Positions 16,154 to 24,743 of a stretch of 38,187 bases of DNA are shown here, one piece after another. Both the position numbers and the translations under genes were made by a program. Source of the DNA: an uncultured Cocleimonas sp. GTDB lineage: Bacteria; Pseudomonadota; Gammaproteobacteria; Thiotrichales; Thiotrichaceae. How positions within the stretch are numbered: the stretch's first letter is position 1; every line of letters begins with the position of its first letter. The stretch lies in NCBI RefSeq assembly GCF_947495625.1, contig NZ_CANLZW010000043.1, positions 1 through 38,187 of the forward strand, in the 5' to 3' direction. The notes below the pieces were generated by a model. That model had not been told where the DNA came from, searched no databases, and worked only from the letters and a program-made list of their open reading frames with translations.

Positions 16154-18184
16154 GTGGGCTCCGAAAAACTATTGAAAACAGCTTATTTATCAGCATATAA
16201 AGATTCAAAAAATCAAACGCTTAAAAAAAGTCATATCGTTTTATTAAATGTTGATTTAAAGGTCAGAAACTTATTATTTAATCAGGTTGATACTGATTTT
16301 AATTTTGAAGAAGCGGCTAACACCGAAATGCTTTTTCAAATGCTGAAAGAAAAGACGAGTAATATTGATGCTTTAGTATTGGGGGTCGAACATAAAGAGC
16401 CCGTTAGAATAGCTCAACGAATTCATTCTCTGGATAAAAATATTCCCCTACTTATTCTGACAGAACCAAATAAAAATCAACAACTTAAAAATGCGCTGCA
16501 GTTTTCTCCTTTTCTTGGAAGTGATGTCTTAATATTAGCCACTGATTCATTTGAAAAACTTCCCGTTACACTCTCTGAAATGGTTTTACGTGCTCAAAAA
16601 CGCCGCGCTTATCGTGGCACTATAGCCGCATCACAAAAAAGAATGGGTAGCAGCTATCCGGATAAACCTCGTGTTAAACAATATTTAGATCGTCTACTCG
16701 ATCATGCACCCATTGGTGTCGTTAATATCAATATACAAGGTTCAATTCTGGCACTTAATCGCCGCGCTGGACAGATTCTTAAGCTTTCGGAACGCGATGC
16801 GATAGGGACATCACTCATTGATATGTTTCCTGAATCTGAACGCGTCGCATTCCATAATATCATTGCCAAATGTGTTGCACCTTCTACACAGCGTTCACCC
16901 GAAGTATTTGATATTAGTGAAACAGTCGGTACCGTTCGACATATAGAAGTTATCGCCTCCTCTTTGGTTGATCGTTCAGGACAGTTAGGCGCTACAGTTA
17001 TCATTCAGGACATTACCGACAGAGTAGAAGCTGAATTACGACGCAATGAGGCCGAATCTGCTCTAAGATTCAGTGAAAGACGATACCGTGAACTGGTTCA
17101 AACAATGAGTGAAGCATTAGCGCTGACTGATAATGAACATAAGATTACATATGTAAATGATAGTTTTTGTTCAATGTTTGGATATAACAACAAGGAAGTC
17201 ATAGGTAAGTCGTTGTTGGATTTTGTGCACGACAACGATAAAGAGATGATGCAACAAAATATGTCGAATCCAACCAAATCGAGTGAAATTCAACGATTCG
17301 AAACAGCCTGGGTTACTAAACACAATGAGAAATTTTATACATTAACCTCTCCAAAAAGAATTTTTGACCCAGACGAAGGATATATAGGTTGTCTTGGCGT
17401 TTTCACAGATATCACTGAACGAAAAAAATCTGAAGAATACGATAAAAAACAAATGATGGAACTCGCTCATGTATCAAGAGTAACAACAATCGGCGAAATG
17501 AGTAGCCAGATAGCCCATGAATTAGCTCAACCATTAACCGCAATCGCAGGTCTAAGCACAGGTTGTGAAAAAATGATTAAGGCGAAAACAGGAAATCAGG
17601 ACGAGATTCTTGAAGCCATTACTTACATCAGTCAACAAGCAAAACGTGCTAGAGAAATTGTCGTTAGATTACGAAATTTTGTAAGAAATGAAGAAATTAA
17701 ACAAACTCAGATCAGCATGAATCAGCTGGTTAAAAATGTTGTCCATTTAGTAGAAGTAGAAGCTCGCTGGCATAATATTCCGGTTAAATTAGAGTTATTC
17801 AAACCTTTACCATACATAGTGGGAGACAGACTTCTGATTGAACAAGTAGTGCTTAATCTTGTGCATAATGCCATTGAAGCCATGCAACAAATTGAGCAAC
17901 CTAAGAGAAAGCTCATCATTCAAACATCAATGCCCGAAAAAAACATGGTGGAAATAGAAATAATAGACAGTGGTCCGGGAATTGATCAAGTCCATCAAAA
18001 GAAAATTTTTGAGCCATTTTTTACCACCAAAAAAGATGGAATGGGTATGGGACTAGCAATTACCCGATCTATCATCGATGCGCATGGGGGCAAAATAGTT
18101 GCCGAAAGAAATACGCAAGGCGGCACTACATTTTGTTTTAAATTGGAAGCACATATGAAAGAAGAGATGAGCAATGTCCATTGA
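16154..18184 (+). CDS. PAS sensor histidine kinase (pair 2)
   Basis: 676 aa with a GTG start; AGGAG at the end of the flavoprotein gene is correctly placed. The first ~145 residues resemble a degenerate receiver domain (IVLLNVDLKVRN start, no intact acidic pocket). PAS 1 covers about 175-290 (HAPIGVVNINIQGSILALNR) and PAS 2 about 305-425 (LALTDNEHKITYVNDSF). The HisKA domain has His455 in SSQIAHELAQP. The HATPase follows with VVLNLVHNAIEAM and GMGMGLAITRSIIDAHGG. There are no membrane helices. It overlaps the next regulator by 11 nt, exactly as in pair 1, so the two pairs look like paralogues. Transcription comes from the flavoprotein promoters. Confidence 0.9.
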   Translation: MGSEKLLKTAYLSAYKDSKNQTLKKSHIVLLNVDLKVRNLLFNQVDTDFNFEEAANTEMLFQMLKEKTSNIDALVLGVEHKEPVRIAQRIHSLDKNIPLLILTEPNKNQQLKNALQFSPFLGSDVLILATDSFEKLPVTLSEMVLRAQKRRAYRGTIAASQKRMGSSYPDKPRVKQYLDRLLDHAPIGVVNINIQGSILALNRRAGQILKLSERDAIGTSLIDMFPESERVAFHNIIAKCVAPSTQRSPEVFDISETVGTVRHIEVIASSLVDRSGQLGATVIIQDITDRVEAELRRNEAESALRFSERRYRELVQTMSEALALTDNEHKITYVNDSFCSMFGYNNKEVIGKSLLDFVHDNDKEMMQQNMSNPTKSSEIQRFETAWVTKHNEKFYTLTSPKRIFDPDEGYIGCLGVFTDITERKKSEEYDKKQMMELAHVSRVTTIGEMSSQIAHELAQPLTAIAGLSTGCEKMIKAKTGNQDEILEAITYISQQAKRAREIVVRLRNFVRNEEIKQTQISMNQLVKNVVHLVEVEARWHNIPVKLELFKPLPYIVGDRLLIEQVVLNLVHNAIEAMQQIEQPKRKLIIQTSMPEKNMVEIEIIDSGPGIDQVHQKKIFEPFFTTKKDGMGMGLAITRSIIDAHGGKIVAERNTQGGTTFCFKLEAHMKEEMSNVH

Positions 18185-18788
18185 ACAAACCGTTTACATC
18201 GTCGATGACGAGGAGCCAGTTCGTAAAGCCTTAAGCTTATTAACGAAGTCTGATGGATTACAATCCAGAAGCTTTGAAAATGCTCAGGCATTTCTCGATC
18301 AGCTCTCTGAAATCGGCCCCGGATGTTTACTACTTGATGTCTGCATGCCAGATATGAGTGGACTTGAGTTACAGAAAATTCTTCATGAACAGAGTTTCGA
18401 TATTCCAGTAATAGTTCTTACAGGTCATGCTGACATCCCTACTGCCGTCCGAGCGATGAAAGGTGGTGCAACTGACTTTATCGAAAAACCTTTTGACAGC
18501 GAAGAATTACTGCGTCGAATTCATCAGTGTTTAAATGGTGAAAAAGAACGCCAAAAAGATATTGAATGGCGTATGCAAGCAGCGCAAAAAATGTTGACGT
18601 TAACAAAGCGAGAACGCCAGGTAATGCAAGGTATGGTTGAAGGAAAACGCAATAAACAAATTGCCGATGCTCTCTTCATTAGTTTTCGTACCGTTGAACT
18701 GCATCGTTCCAGTTTAATGCACAAACTCGATGCTGGCTCACTTTCAGATGTCGTTCGTATTAGTATTTTAGTAGATTCAGACGCCTAA
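18174..18788 (+). CDS. FixJ-family response regulator (pair 2)
   Basis: 204 aa. Receiver: VYIVDDEEPV, Asp55 in LLLDVCMPDMSG and Lys105 in DFIEKPF. The LuxR-type helix-turn-helix has SFRTVELHRSSLMHKLDAGS, less like FixJ than the pair-1 protein. It overlaps the kinase by 11 nt. It is the regulator gene nearest to the XylM-like operon, whose promoter and box E start only about 60 nt downstream. It competes with the pair-1 protein as the binder of the YAMGTA-N4-TACGTA boxes. Confidence 0.92.
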   Translation: MSIEQTVYIVDDEEPVRKALSLLTKSDGLQSRSFENAQAFLDQLSEIGPGCLLLDVCMPDMSGLELQKILHEQSFDIPVIVLTGHADIPTAVRAMKGGATDFIEKPFDSEELLRRIHQCLNGEKERQKDIEWRMQAAQKMLTLTKRERQVMQGMVEGKRNKQIADALFISFRTVELHRSSLMHKLDAGSLSDVVRISILVDSDA

Positions 18789-18851
18789 TTAGCGTTTCTC
18801 ACCCAAGCCAATAATCCTTATTTTTAGTATCAATTTCACAAATAAATAATT

Positions 18852-18867
18852 CACGTATTTCTACGTA
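18852..18867 (+). promoter_or_regulatory. Regulator box E with promoter of the monooxygenase operon
   Basis: CACGTA-TTTC-TACGTA, exactly 23 nt, then TAGCAT (18891-18896). The predicted transcript starts near 18903 and has a leader of about 136 nt beginning with a stem-loop. Confidence 0.75.
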
Positions 18868-18900
18868 TTACCTTCCTCCAGTTGAAAATATAGCATGTAG

Positions 18901-18925
18901 TTAGACACAAAAAGTTGTGTCCTAA
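18901..18925 (+). promoter_or_regulatory. Stem-loop at the predicted 5' end of the monooxygenase mRNA
   Basis: TTAGACACAA/TTGTGTCCTAA pair around the loop AAAG with a single bulged C. It sits at the predicted transcription start, where such stems often protect an mRNA. The function is inferred. Confidence 0.45.
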
Positions 18926-19038
18926 TCTAAGCTCGATGTGACTTACTAGCCGTTAAAACGTCGCTAGCTAAACCTAAAGTAAATAACTTAAGTCTATCGA
19001 AAAGGTATCACTAAAACTATCTATTGGAGGAAGTCTTG

Positions 19039-20193
19039 ATGAACAAAATTTTAATCAACGCTCGATATTGGTTTGCCCCATTATTGATCATAGTCTCAAT
19101 GATCGGCGTACTTATTGGAGGAATGTTCTCCTGGTTAGGTGTGCTACTTCTTGGCGTCGGCATTCTAATAGACACCCTAATGCATTATCAAACAGATGGC
19201 GCAGGATTCGATGAAAATGGTGAAACCAATGGTATAGCCTGGCTACAAAATGCAGTTATGTACACAATGCTTGGTGTATTTGTTTTACTTCAAGTTGCAT
19301 TAGCATGGCGTATCAATATGTATGTGTCTGGAGCACCACTAAGTGCTGGATATCACCATACATTATTTGGCATTTTACCTTATCAAGCAGGTATATCAGG
19401 TCTAGACCTTATCGGAGCAACGATCTCTTCGGGTATTTTTGCAGGTATCGGTATTATTTACGGACATGAACTCAGCCATACCAAAGGTTATACCTTCGCT
19501 ATATCTCGCTGGATGATGGCGTTAAGTGGTAAAGCTCATTTCAGTTATGCGCATGTTTACAATCACCATCTTGAGTTAGCACATGAAGATGACCCTGCAA
19601 CCTCACCTCGTGGTCGCAGCTTATTTCAACATTACCCACTCGCTGGAATCGGACAATCTAAATTCCTGTACCGCATGGAACAGCAACGTCTAGCTCGTTC
19701 TGGTAAATCTTTCTTCACTTGGGAAAATCGCTGGTTACGCGGTTATGCCATGAGCTTACCGACTATTTTCTTATTCTGGTTCGCTGGTGGATGGATAGGA
19801 ATTGGCTGTCTAGCCATAGTCTGGTTCATTTCTAACTTTGAATTAGAAGCACTTAACTATATGGAACACTACGGTCTGATTCGTGAAAAAGGTCAGCCTA
19901 TCGATTACCGCCATTCATGGGATAACTCTACTGCATTTACCAGCTGGTTCTTTATTGAAATTGGTAGACAGGCAGATCATCACGACCGCGGTGAAACACA
20001 CTTCTGGGAGCTTGATGAGGTTGGAGCACCCAATGTTGGATGGGGTTACTTTACTCTATTCGCACTCGCTTTAGCTCCGCCTCTTTATCATGCTTATTAC
20101 AAGAAGGAACTTGCAAAATGGGATGAGGAATTTGCCTCAGAAGGTGAGCGCAAAATAGCTGACCGCATCAATAAGCAAGTAGGTTATGCATAA
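19039..20193 (+). CDS. AlkB/XylM-type membrane di-iron monooxygenase, divergent
   Basis: 384 aa from the ATG at 19039 (GGAGGAA upstream; the in-frame TTG at 19024 precedes that site and is rejected). It is a fatty-acid-desaturase-fold membrane protein with several hydrophobic helices. The histidine boxes are HELSH (143-147), HVYNHH (172-177), NYMEHYG (His277) and GRQADHH (His314-315). In AlkB the second box is EHNxGHH and the last QRHSDHH. Here the glutamate of the second and the first histidine of the last are changed, and the EDDPATSPRG stretch after box 2 is kept. Such enzymes hydroxylate methyl groups using O2 and electrons from a reductase. A XylA-type reductase is encoded in the same operon. 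The substrate is unknown; mtoX and formaldehyde genes nearby suggest a methylated sulfur compound. Confidence 0.85.
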   Translation: MNKILINARYWFAPLLIIVSMIGVLIGGMFSWLGVLLLGVGILIDTLMHYQTDGAGFDENGETNGIAWLQNAVMYTMLGVFVLLQVALAWRINMYVSGAPLSAGYHHTLFGILPYQAGISGLDLIGATISSGIFAGIGIIYGHELSHTKGYTFAISRWMMALSGKAHFSYAHVYNHHLELAHEDDPATSPRGRSLFQHYPLAGIGQSKFLYRMEQQRLARSGKSFFTWENRWLRGYAMSLPTIFLFWFAGGWIGIGCLAIVWFISNFELEALNYMEHYGLIREKGQPIDYRHSWDNSTAFTSWFFIEIGRQADHHDRGETHFWELDEVGAPNVGWGYFTLFALALAPPLYHAYYKKELAKWDEEFASEGERKIADRINKQVGYA

Positions 20194-20242
20194 ACTTTAG
20201 TACTAATTAACAGCACAAAAAAGTGCTCATTAAAGCAGTATT

Positions 20243-20265
20243 CCCGCATCTAACAAAGATGCGGG
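20243..20265 (+). repeat. Intercistronic hairpin
   Basis: CCCGCATC/GATGCGGG perfect stem with a 7-nt loop between the monooxygenase and haemoglobin genes. There is no T-tract, so it more likely adjusts mRNA stability or relative expression than ends transcription. Confidence 0.6.
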
Positions 20266-20298
20266 GTTAACCCAAAACAACCAAGAGAGGAAATAACA

Positions 20299-20661
20299 AT
20301 GAGTGAAGCCAGTTTATATGAAAGATTAGGTGGCGCAGAAGGAATTGCAGCGATTACCGAGGATATCTGGGGTAACCATACTTCTAACCCGCTAGTTCAA
20401 AATCGATATGCTAAATCTGATCCAGAGCATGTAAAAAAACAAGTTCGCGATTTCTTTGGTGCAGGCACTGGAGGATCTGAAAATTACACCGGTGATGACA
20501 TGTTGACAGCCCATACAGGTATGAATATCAACGACCAGGAATTTAATGGTGTGGTTGATGATGTATTAAAAGCGCTTAAATCAAATGGTATTGGTGATAA
20601 AGAACACGATGAAGTACTTGCTATTTTGTACTCCATGAAGGGTGACATCGTAGGCGTTTAG
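20299..20661 (+). CDS. Truncated haemoglobin (group I-like)
   Basis: 120 aa; GAGAGGAA precedes the ATG. It opens with SLYERLGGAEGI, the standard start of truncated globins, and has the proximal-histidine motif LTAHTGMNINDQEF with His72. The length matches group I. Truncated globins bind O2 or NO at a heme. Encoded directly behind an O2-consuming monooxygenase, it could deliver oxygen or protect the di-iron site from NO; both are inference. I did not identify the usual distal B10 tyrosine with certainty. Confidence 0.9.
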   Translation: MSEASLYERLGGAEGIAAITEDIWGNHTSNPLVQNRYAKSDPEHVKKQVRDFFGAGTGGSENYTGDDMLTAHTGMNINDQEFNGVVDDVLKALKSNGIGDKEHDEVLAILYSMKGDIVGV

Positions 20662-20717
20662 TCTAGATGTTTAATTAAGTATTTGAGTAACTAACAAATT
20701 TGTAAAGGAGCTAGAAA

Positions 20718-20906
20718 ATGAAAGTAACTTGGGATGAATCCACATGTATTCACGCTGGTAAATGCGTTCAGGGTAGCCCTGATGTTTTTAAGGTTGAAGA
20801 CGGACAATTTAAAATAAACCTTGATGCCGGTGAAGAAAGCCAAATTCGAACCACCGTTGCATCATGCCCCTCAGGTGCTTTACAAATCCACGAAGACGAA
20901 AGTTAG
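20718..20906 (+). CDS. Small ferredoxin-like iron-sulfur protein (YjdI/Fer4_19 type)
   Basis: 62 aa; AAAGGAG precedes the ATG. The pattern is CIHAGKCVQGSPDVF (Cys10, Cys16) with ASCPSGAL (Cys50) near the end, typical of the short divergent mono-cluster proteins with three cysteines. It lies between the globin and the first GST-like gene of the monooxygenase operon. It is probably an electron carrier for the monooxygenase or a sensor of its redox state. The XylA-like reductase already has its own 2Fe-2S domain, so this one may have a different partner. Confidence 0.85.
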   Translation: MKVTWDESTCIHAGKCVQGSPDVFKVEDGQFKINLDAGEESQIRTTVASCPSGALQIHEDES

Positions 20907-20988
20907 GCTGTTAATTGGAGATCTTTTTTTATCACCAATATCAGAGAGAACACGGAAGCTTCGAAAAGAATCGATCATAGGAGGATAT

Positions 20989-21669
20989 ATGCTAGGTGAT
21001 CACTTACAAGACAAGATGAAACTATATGGAAATCCTGCCTGTCTAAATACAGCTAAATGTTTATTTACTGCAGCTGAAAAAGGCATTGATATAGATGCAC
21101 ATTTTATAGGAGAAAACGGTGAAGGAGATGCTGCTGCCGCTGCAGATATTTCTCCACATGGTTCATATCCTGTATTAAGAGACGTTGACTTTGTCGTATT
21201 CGGAACAAATGCCATGATGTCATTTTTAGATGACAAGGGCTTTGGTCCATCCTTAGTCCCTCGTAACGCAACTATTCGAACCATTATGTACAAAATGATT
21301 CATATCGCATCTGAATTAGCCCAACCTGATGTTCAAAACTTGCTAGCAGGTGAGGAAAATAAAGACAAGGTGGCTGCATGGTTTGATGTCCTGGAATCTC
21401 ATTTAAACAATAAAGATACGGCGTTACGCGGAGAATATATTTGTGGCGCATTTAGTTTAGCCGACAGCCATTGGGCGGCGCTGGCACAAGGCTGTGAAAT
21501 AGCCAATGCTGGAGATATTCTTTCCTCCAGACCTGCCGTTAACGCTTGGTGGGGACTAATCAAAGCACACCCGAGCACAAGCAAGGAAAATATCAAAGCA
21601 TACGATGTATTGCCAACGGCATCAGATATACAGAGCAACGCATTGAGAGATATTCATATTAATGCCTGA
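20989..21669 (+). CDS. GST-like protein 1
   Basis: 226 aa from the ATG at 20989, chosen for AGGAGG just before it; the longer frame upstream overlaps the ferredoxin gene. It has an N-terminal thioredoxin-like fold (NPACLNTAKCLFTAAEKG, then SPHGSYPVLR with the cis-proline) and an all-helical C-terminal domain with the GST motif AFSLADSHWAAL. The residues TAKCL place a cysteine at the start of helix 1, shared with the two other paralogues. GST-like proteins bind glutathione; whether this one conjugates a product, carries a hydroxymethyl-glutathione or is structural cannot be read. Confidence 0.82.
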   Translation: MLGDHLQDKMKLYGNPACLNTAKCLFTAAEKGIDIDAHFIGENGEGDAAAAADISPHGSYPVLRDVDFVVFGTNAMMSFLDDKGFGPSLVPRNATIRTIMYKMIHIASELAQPDVQNLLAGEENKDKVAAWFDVLESHLNNKDTALRGEYICGAFSLADSHWAALAQGCEIANAGDILSSRPAVNAWWGLIKAHPSTSKENIKAYDVLPTASDIQSNALRDIHINA

Positions 21670-21710
21670 TATGACTACAACATTCTCCCTTACAAAATAG
21701 GACGACATTG

Positions 21711-22799
21711 ATGTTTGGAATCTTTAAAAAACAGAAAAAACAGGACTGGAATGCGGAAATAGGAGTATCCGGTAAAACTTTTACAGTGACCGCTGGAGAT
21801 AATCTTCTTAAGTCTGCATTAGGTTCTGGAGTGCAATGGCCTCATGACTGTAGAGTGGGGAGTTGTGGTACGTGTAAATGCAAACTTAAATCAGGTCAAA
21901 TCAAAGAACTATCCGATTTTTCCTACGTGCTATCACAGGAAGACTTGCAAGCGGGAATGATTCTCGCTTGCCAGTCAGAATTACAAAGTGATGTTCAGAT
22001 TGAAGTAAACCTATTAGAAGATTCAGAACAAAGCCTGAACATTAGCTCTCATAAAGGGTTGATTCATAGTATGAATGCCTTGACTCACGATATTGTGGAG
22101 CTGGTTATTAAAGCCGATGAAGATATTCCACGGAATGCCCTGGCAGGACAATACGCTGAAATATCTGTAAGTAATATCGATCAACCTAGATCCTATTCAT
22201 TCGCTAAATCTCCAACCAAGGAGAATGATCGTGAAGTCAGCTTTTTTGTAAGACGAGTTCCAGATGGAGAGTTCACAGAGTGGCTTTTCGCTGATGATCG
22301 CGTTGGAGAATCTGTAGATATAACCGGACCCTATGGATCATTTTATTTACGCCCTGGTCAATCCCCCATTGTCTGTGTAGCAGGTGGAAGTGGAATGGCT
22401 CCCATCAAAGCATTATTAGAACATGCTCGTGATAATAACTGTAGACGAGAAGTACTGTATTTATTTGGCGCACGTAGCCAAAAAGACCTCTACTGTCTGG
22501 ATACAATGGAACAACTAAAAAGTAACTGGAAAGGAAAATTCGAATTCATTCCAGTTCTGTCAGAAGAGCCCGAAGATTCCGGCTGGGAAGGTGCACGTGG
22601 CTTCGTCACTGACCATTTAAAACAAACATATATCGACACAAACAAAGTGAATATGGCAAAAAGTCAAGGCTACCTATGTGGTCCTCCTCCCATGATTGAT
22701 GCTGCGATTGAAATTTTTACAGCAGCAGGTATGGATAAAGATGATGTTCACTTTGATAAATTTCTGGACGCTAGCAGTATGCCTGGGGGCAGAAACTAA
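21711..22799 (+). CDS. XylA-type ferredoxin-NAD(P)H reductase
   Basis: 362 aa from the ATG at 21711 (the TTG at 21708 is one codon earlier). The N-terminal plant-type 2Fe-2S domain has Cys47-x4-Cys52-x2-Cys55 and Cys87. The middle FAD-binding barrel carries QPRSYSFAKSP. The C-terminal NAD(P)H domain has VCVAGGSGMAPIKALLEHA and YLCGPPPMIDAA. This ferredoxin-FAD-NAD order is that of XylA, the electron donor of xylene monooxygenase XylM, and of CymAb. The pairing with the AlkB/XylM-like gene at the head of the operon makes it the electron supplier. It is complete with no missing cofactor motif. Confidence 0.92.
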   Translation: MFGIFKKQKKQDWNAEIGVSGKTFTVTAGDNLLKSALGSGVQWPHDCRVGSCGTCKCKLKSGQIKELSDFSYVLSQEDLQAGMILACQSELQSDVQIEVNLLEDSEQSLNISSHKGLIHSMNALTHDIVELVIKADEDIPRNALAGQYAEISVSNIDQPRSYSFAKSPTKENDREVSFFVRRVPDGEFTEWLFADDRVGESVDITGPYGSFYLRPGQSPIVCVAGGSGMAPIKALLEHARDNNCRREVLYLFGARSQKDLYCLDTMEQLKSNWKGKFEFIPVLSEEPEDSGWEGARGFVTDHLKQTYIDTNKVNMAKSQGYLCGPPPMIDAAIEIFTAAGMDKDDVHFDKFLDASSMPGGRN

Positions 22800-22877
22800 C
22801 ATCCTTGTAATAACGAATGTGACTCTAGATAGAAACTTACATTCATAGATAACTTATACACCTTAAGGAGATTAAAA

Positions 22878-23084
22878 ATGGCTTCATTAAAAGCAATCGC
22901 CGCAATGGCAATTTTTTCTGTCGTAGTATTTTTTGGTATGAACGCAGTTGGATTAACTGATAAACACTCAGACCCTTTATTTGCCTTATTGGGAGCTGTA
23001 GTACTACTTGTAGCTCTTGTCATTAACGTCACACTTTATTTAAAGATAGCAGGTGAAGCTCCATTTAAATGGTTTAATGATTAA
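22878..23084 (+). CDS. Small two-helix membrane protein
   Basis: 68 aa; AAGGAG precedes the ATG. It has two hydrophobic segments (about 5-25 and 36-56) with a short loop (GLTDKHSD) between them and an amphipathic end. I do not recognise a family. Sitting inside the monooxygenase operon just after the reductase, it may be a membrane subunit or assembly factor of the complex (inference). Confidence 0.75.
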   Translation: MASLKAIAAMAIFSVVVFFGMNAVGLTDKHSDPLFALLGAVVLLVALVINVTLYLKIAGEAPFKWFND

Positions 23085-23156
23085 TTCTATATAAATGAGT
23101 AGCATGAAAACTTGAGTATATGAAACTGAGTGATTAAAAAAGTAAGGATGTAAATT

Positions 23157-23855
23157 ATGGGTTTTTTTTCTAGAAAAAAGAAAGTAATCAAAAAACTACA
23201 GTTAAAAGGTTTCCCTGGGCATATTGATACGTGTAAATGTCTTTACCTTGCAGCTGAAAAGAAACTAGATATCGAATTAGCTTTATTGGATCTTGTTGAA
23301 CAAGATCAGAATAAAGATGCGTACCTAAGTATCTCACCATTTGGAAAAATACCCAGTCTAATTGATGATTCACTGGTGGTTTCAGGTGTAGCTGCGGTTC
23401 TACCTTATATTGATATCAAGGGAAGTGGTCAATCACTAACGCCAAAAAAAGCAGCCAATCTGGGGCAACAAAATTACTGGATTGAAGTAGGAACAGAAAA
23501 GCTATTACCCCATATAAACACCCTGATTGAAGAGCGTTTTATCAATCCGATGCATGACACGTCTTATGTTGAAGATCAGGAAAAAATCACAATGGCCAAG
23601 GATAAAATTAATCACGCTTTTGAAATTGCTGATAAACACCTAAGCGATAAAAACCATTTTGCGAATGACTACACCTTTGCAGAAGTTCATTGGGTACCTT
23701 ATCTACACTTTTGTTCCATTACCAATCAACAGGATTTGATAGATAAGCACCCTTCTCTCAAACAATGGTTTGAGAAAATGCAGAGCAAACCTTCCTACCA
23801 GGTTTTACCTTCTGATGAAGAGATCAAAGTGAAAGACTTCAAAAATGTTGCCTAA
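23157..23855 (+). CDS. GST-like protein 2
   Basis: 232 aa; start region has AAGTAAGGATG, giving a usable site. A basic N-terminus (FFSRKKKVIKK) is followed by the thioredoxin-like motif KGFPGHIDTCKCLYLAAEKK, then SPFGKIPSL and the helical domain with YTFAEVHWVPYLHF. It has the DTCKCL cysteine seen in its paralogues. The GFPGHxDT motif is shared with GST-like protein 3 and differs from standard GST active sites with S/Y/C in a different position. It is part of a three-copy set unique to this operon here; the exact role is unknown. Confidence 0.82.
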   Translation: MGFFSRKKKVIKKLQLKGFPGHIDTCKCLYLAAEKKLDIELALLDLVEQDQNKDAYLSISPFGKIPSLIDDSLVVSGVAAVLPYIDIKGSGQSLTPKKAANLGQQNYWIEVGTEKLLPHINTLIEERFINPMHDTSYVEDQEKITMAKDKINHAFEIADKHLSDKNHFANDYTFAEVHWVPYLHFCSITNQQDLIDKHPSLKQWFEKMQSKPSYQVLPSDEEIKVKDFKNVA

Positions 23856-23948
23856 TACAACAATTAAATAAACGTAAATTATTAGAAATACAAAGGGTAG
23901 ATAAGTAAATATCAAATATTTTATTAAAAAAGAAAAGAGAGTTATCAA

Positions 23949-24728
23949 ATGAGTGAGTTATTTGCATTTGGTAGAGCAGCTGAAAATTCTGATGTCAGTT
24001 ATGGCTCTGCTGGAGATATGAAAAAGACCCAATACGTCTTGCAGTTGCTCGGTTTTCCGGGGCATGCTGACACTATTAAATGTTTAATCACCGCTGTAGA
24101 AATGGGTTTAGAAACTGATTCTGCAGTACTGGATATTCTTGATTCAAACGTCAAAAACGATGAATACAATCAGCTATCACCGTTTGATATGTTACCTATC
24201 CTAAAAGAAGCTGATTACTATGTTTCCGGTGCTTTAGGAATCATGAGTTATATAGAAGCCCGGGGTTTAGGAACAAGATTACCTCCGAATAATGTTGGAC
24301 TTTTAGCTAAACAAAATTACTGGTCGGACATCGCTTGTTCAGATGTTGGACCACATGTTGATGCCATCGTTCAACAAGTAGTACTGGCCCCATTGAGTAA
24401 TATCGGCCCTGACGAAAATGTTATTCAACAGGCTCTTGCTGCATTATCAGCACCATTAGTAGCTTTAGATAATGAACTAGCAAATAACGAATATATCATT
24501 GGGAAATATTCGTTTGCCGATATTCATTGGTCAGCCTATATCCATCTTTTATATGAAGCCAGCCAAGCTGATTTCATCGATAAACATAGCAATATTAAAC
24601 GATGGTTTGACTTGATACGAACACGTAAAAGTTTTTCCGGGCAAAACATTATCGCCTATGACTTATTACCTAAATTAGGTGACATCCAAAACAAACAGTT
24701 AAATTCTGTCGTTATAGACGATTACTGA
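23949..24728 (+). CDS. GST-like protein 3
   Basis: 259 aa; GAAAAGAGAG ends about 8 nt before the ATG. A 30-residue N-terminal extension (SELFAFGRAAENSDV) precedes the thioredoxin-like motif LGFPGHADTIKCLITAVEMG, then SPFDMLPILK and SFADIHWSAYIHL. The conserved cysteine (IKCL) and HxDT are kept. It is paralogous to GST-like proteins 1 and 2 over the whole length. The ends of copies 1 and 3 (ENIKAYDVLP / QNIIAYDLLP) match especially well. This suggests tandem duplication and divergence, perhaps forming a heteromer. Confidence 0.82.
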   Translation: MSELFAFGRAAENSDVSYGSAGDMKKTQYVLQLLGFPGHADTIKCLITAVEMGLETDSAVLDILDSNVKNDEYNQLSPFDMLPILKEADYYVSGALGIMSYIEARGLGTRLPPNNVGLLAKQNYWSDIACSDVGPHVDAIVQQVVLAPLSNIGPDENVIQQALAALSAPLVALDNELANNEYIIGKYSFADIHWSAYIHLLYEASQADFIDKHSNIKRWFDLIRTRKSFSGQNIIAYDLLPKLGDIQNKQLNSVVIDDY

Positions 24729-24743
24729 TTAAAAGAGCAAATT

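Noticed and set aside
20821-20988. Longer N-terminus for GST-like protein 1 starting at 20821
   Set aside because: It would overlap the ferredoxin gene in another frame and adds no recognisable sequence; AGGAGG supports the ATG at 20989.
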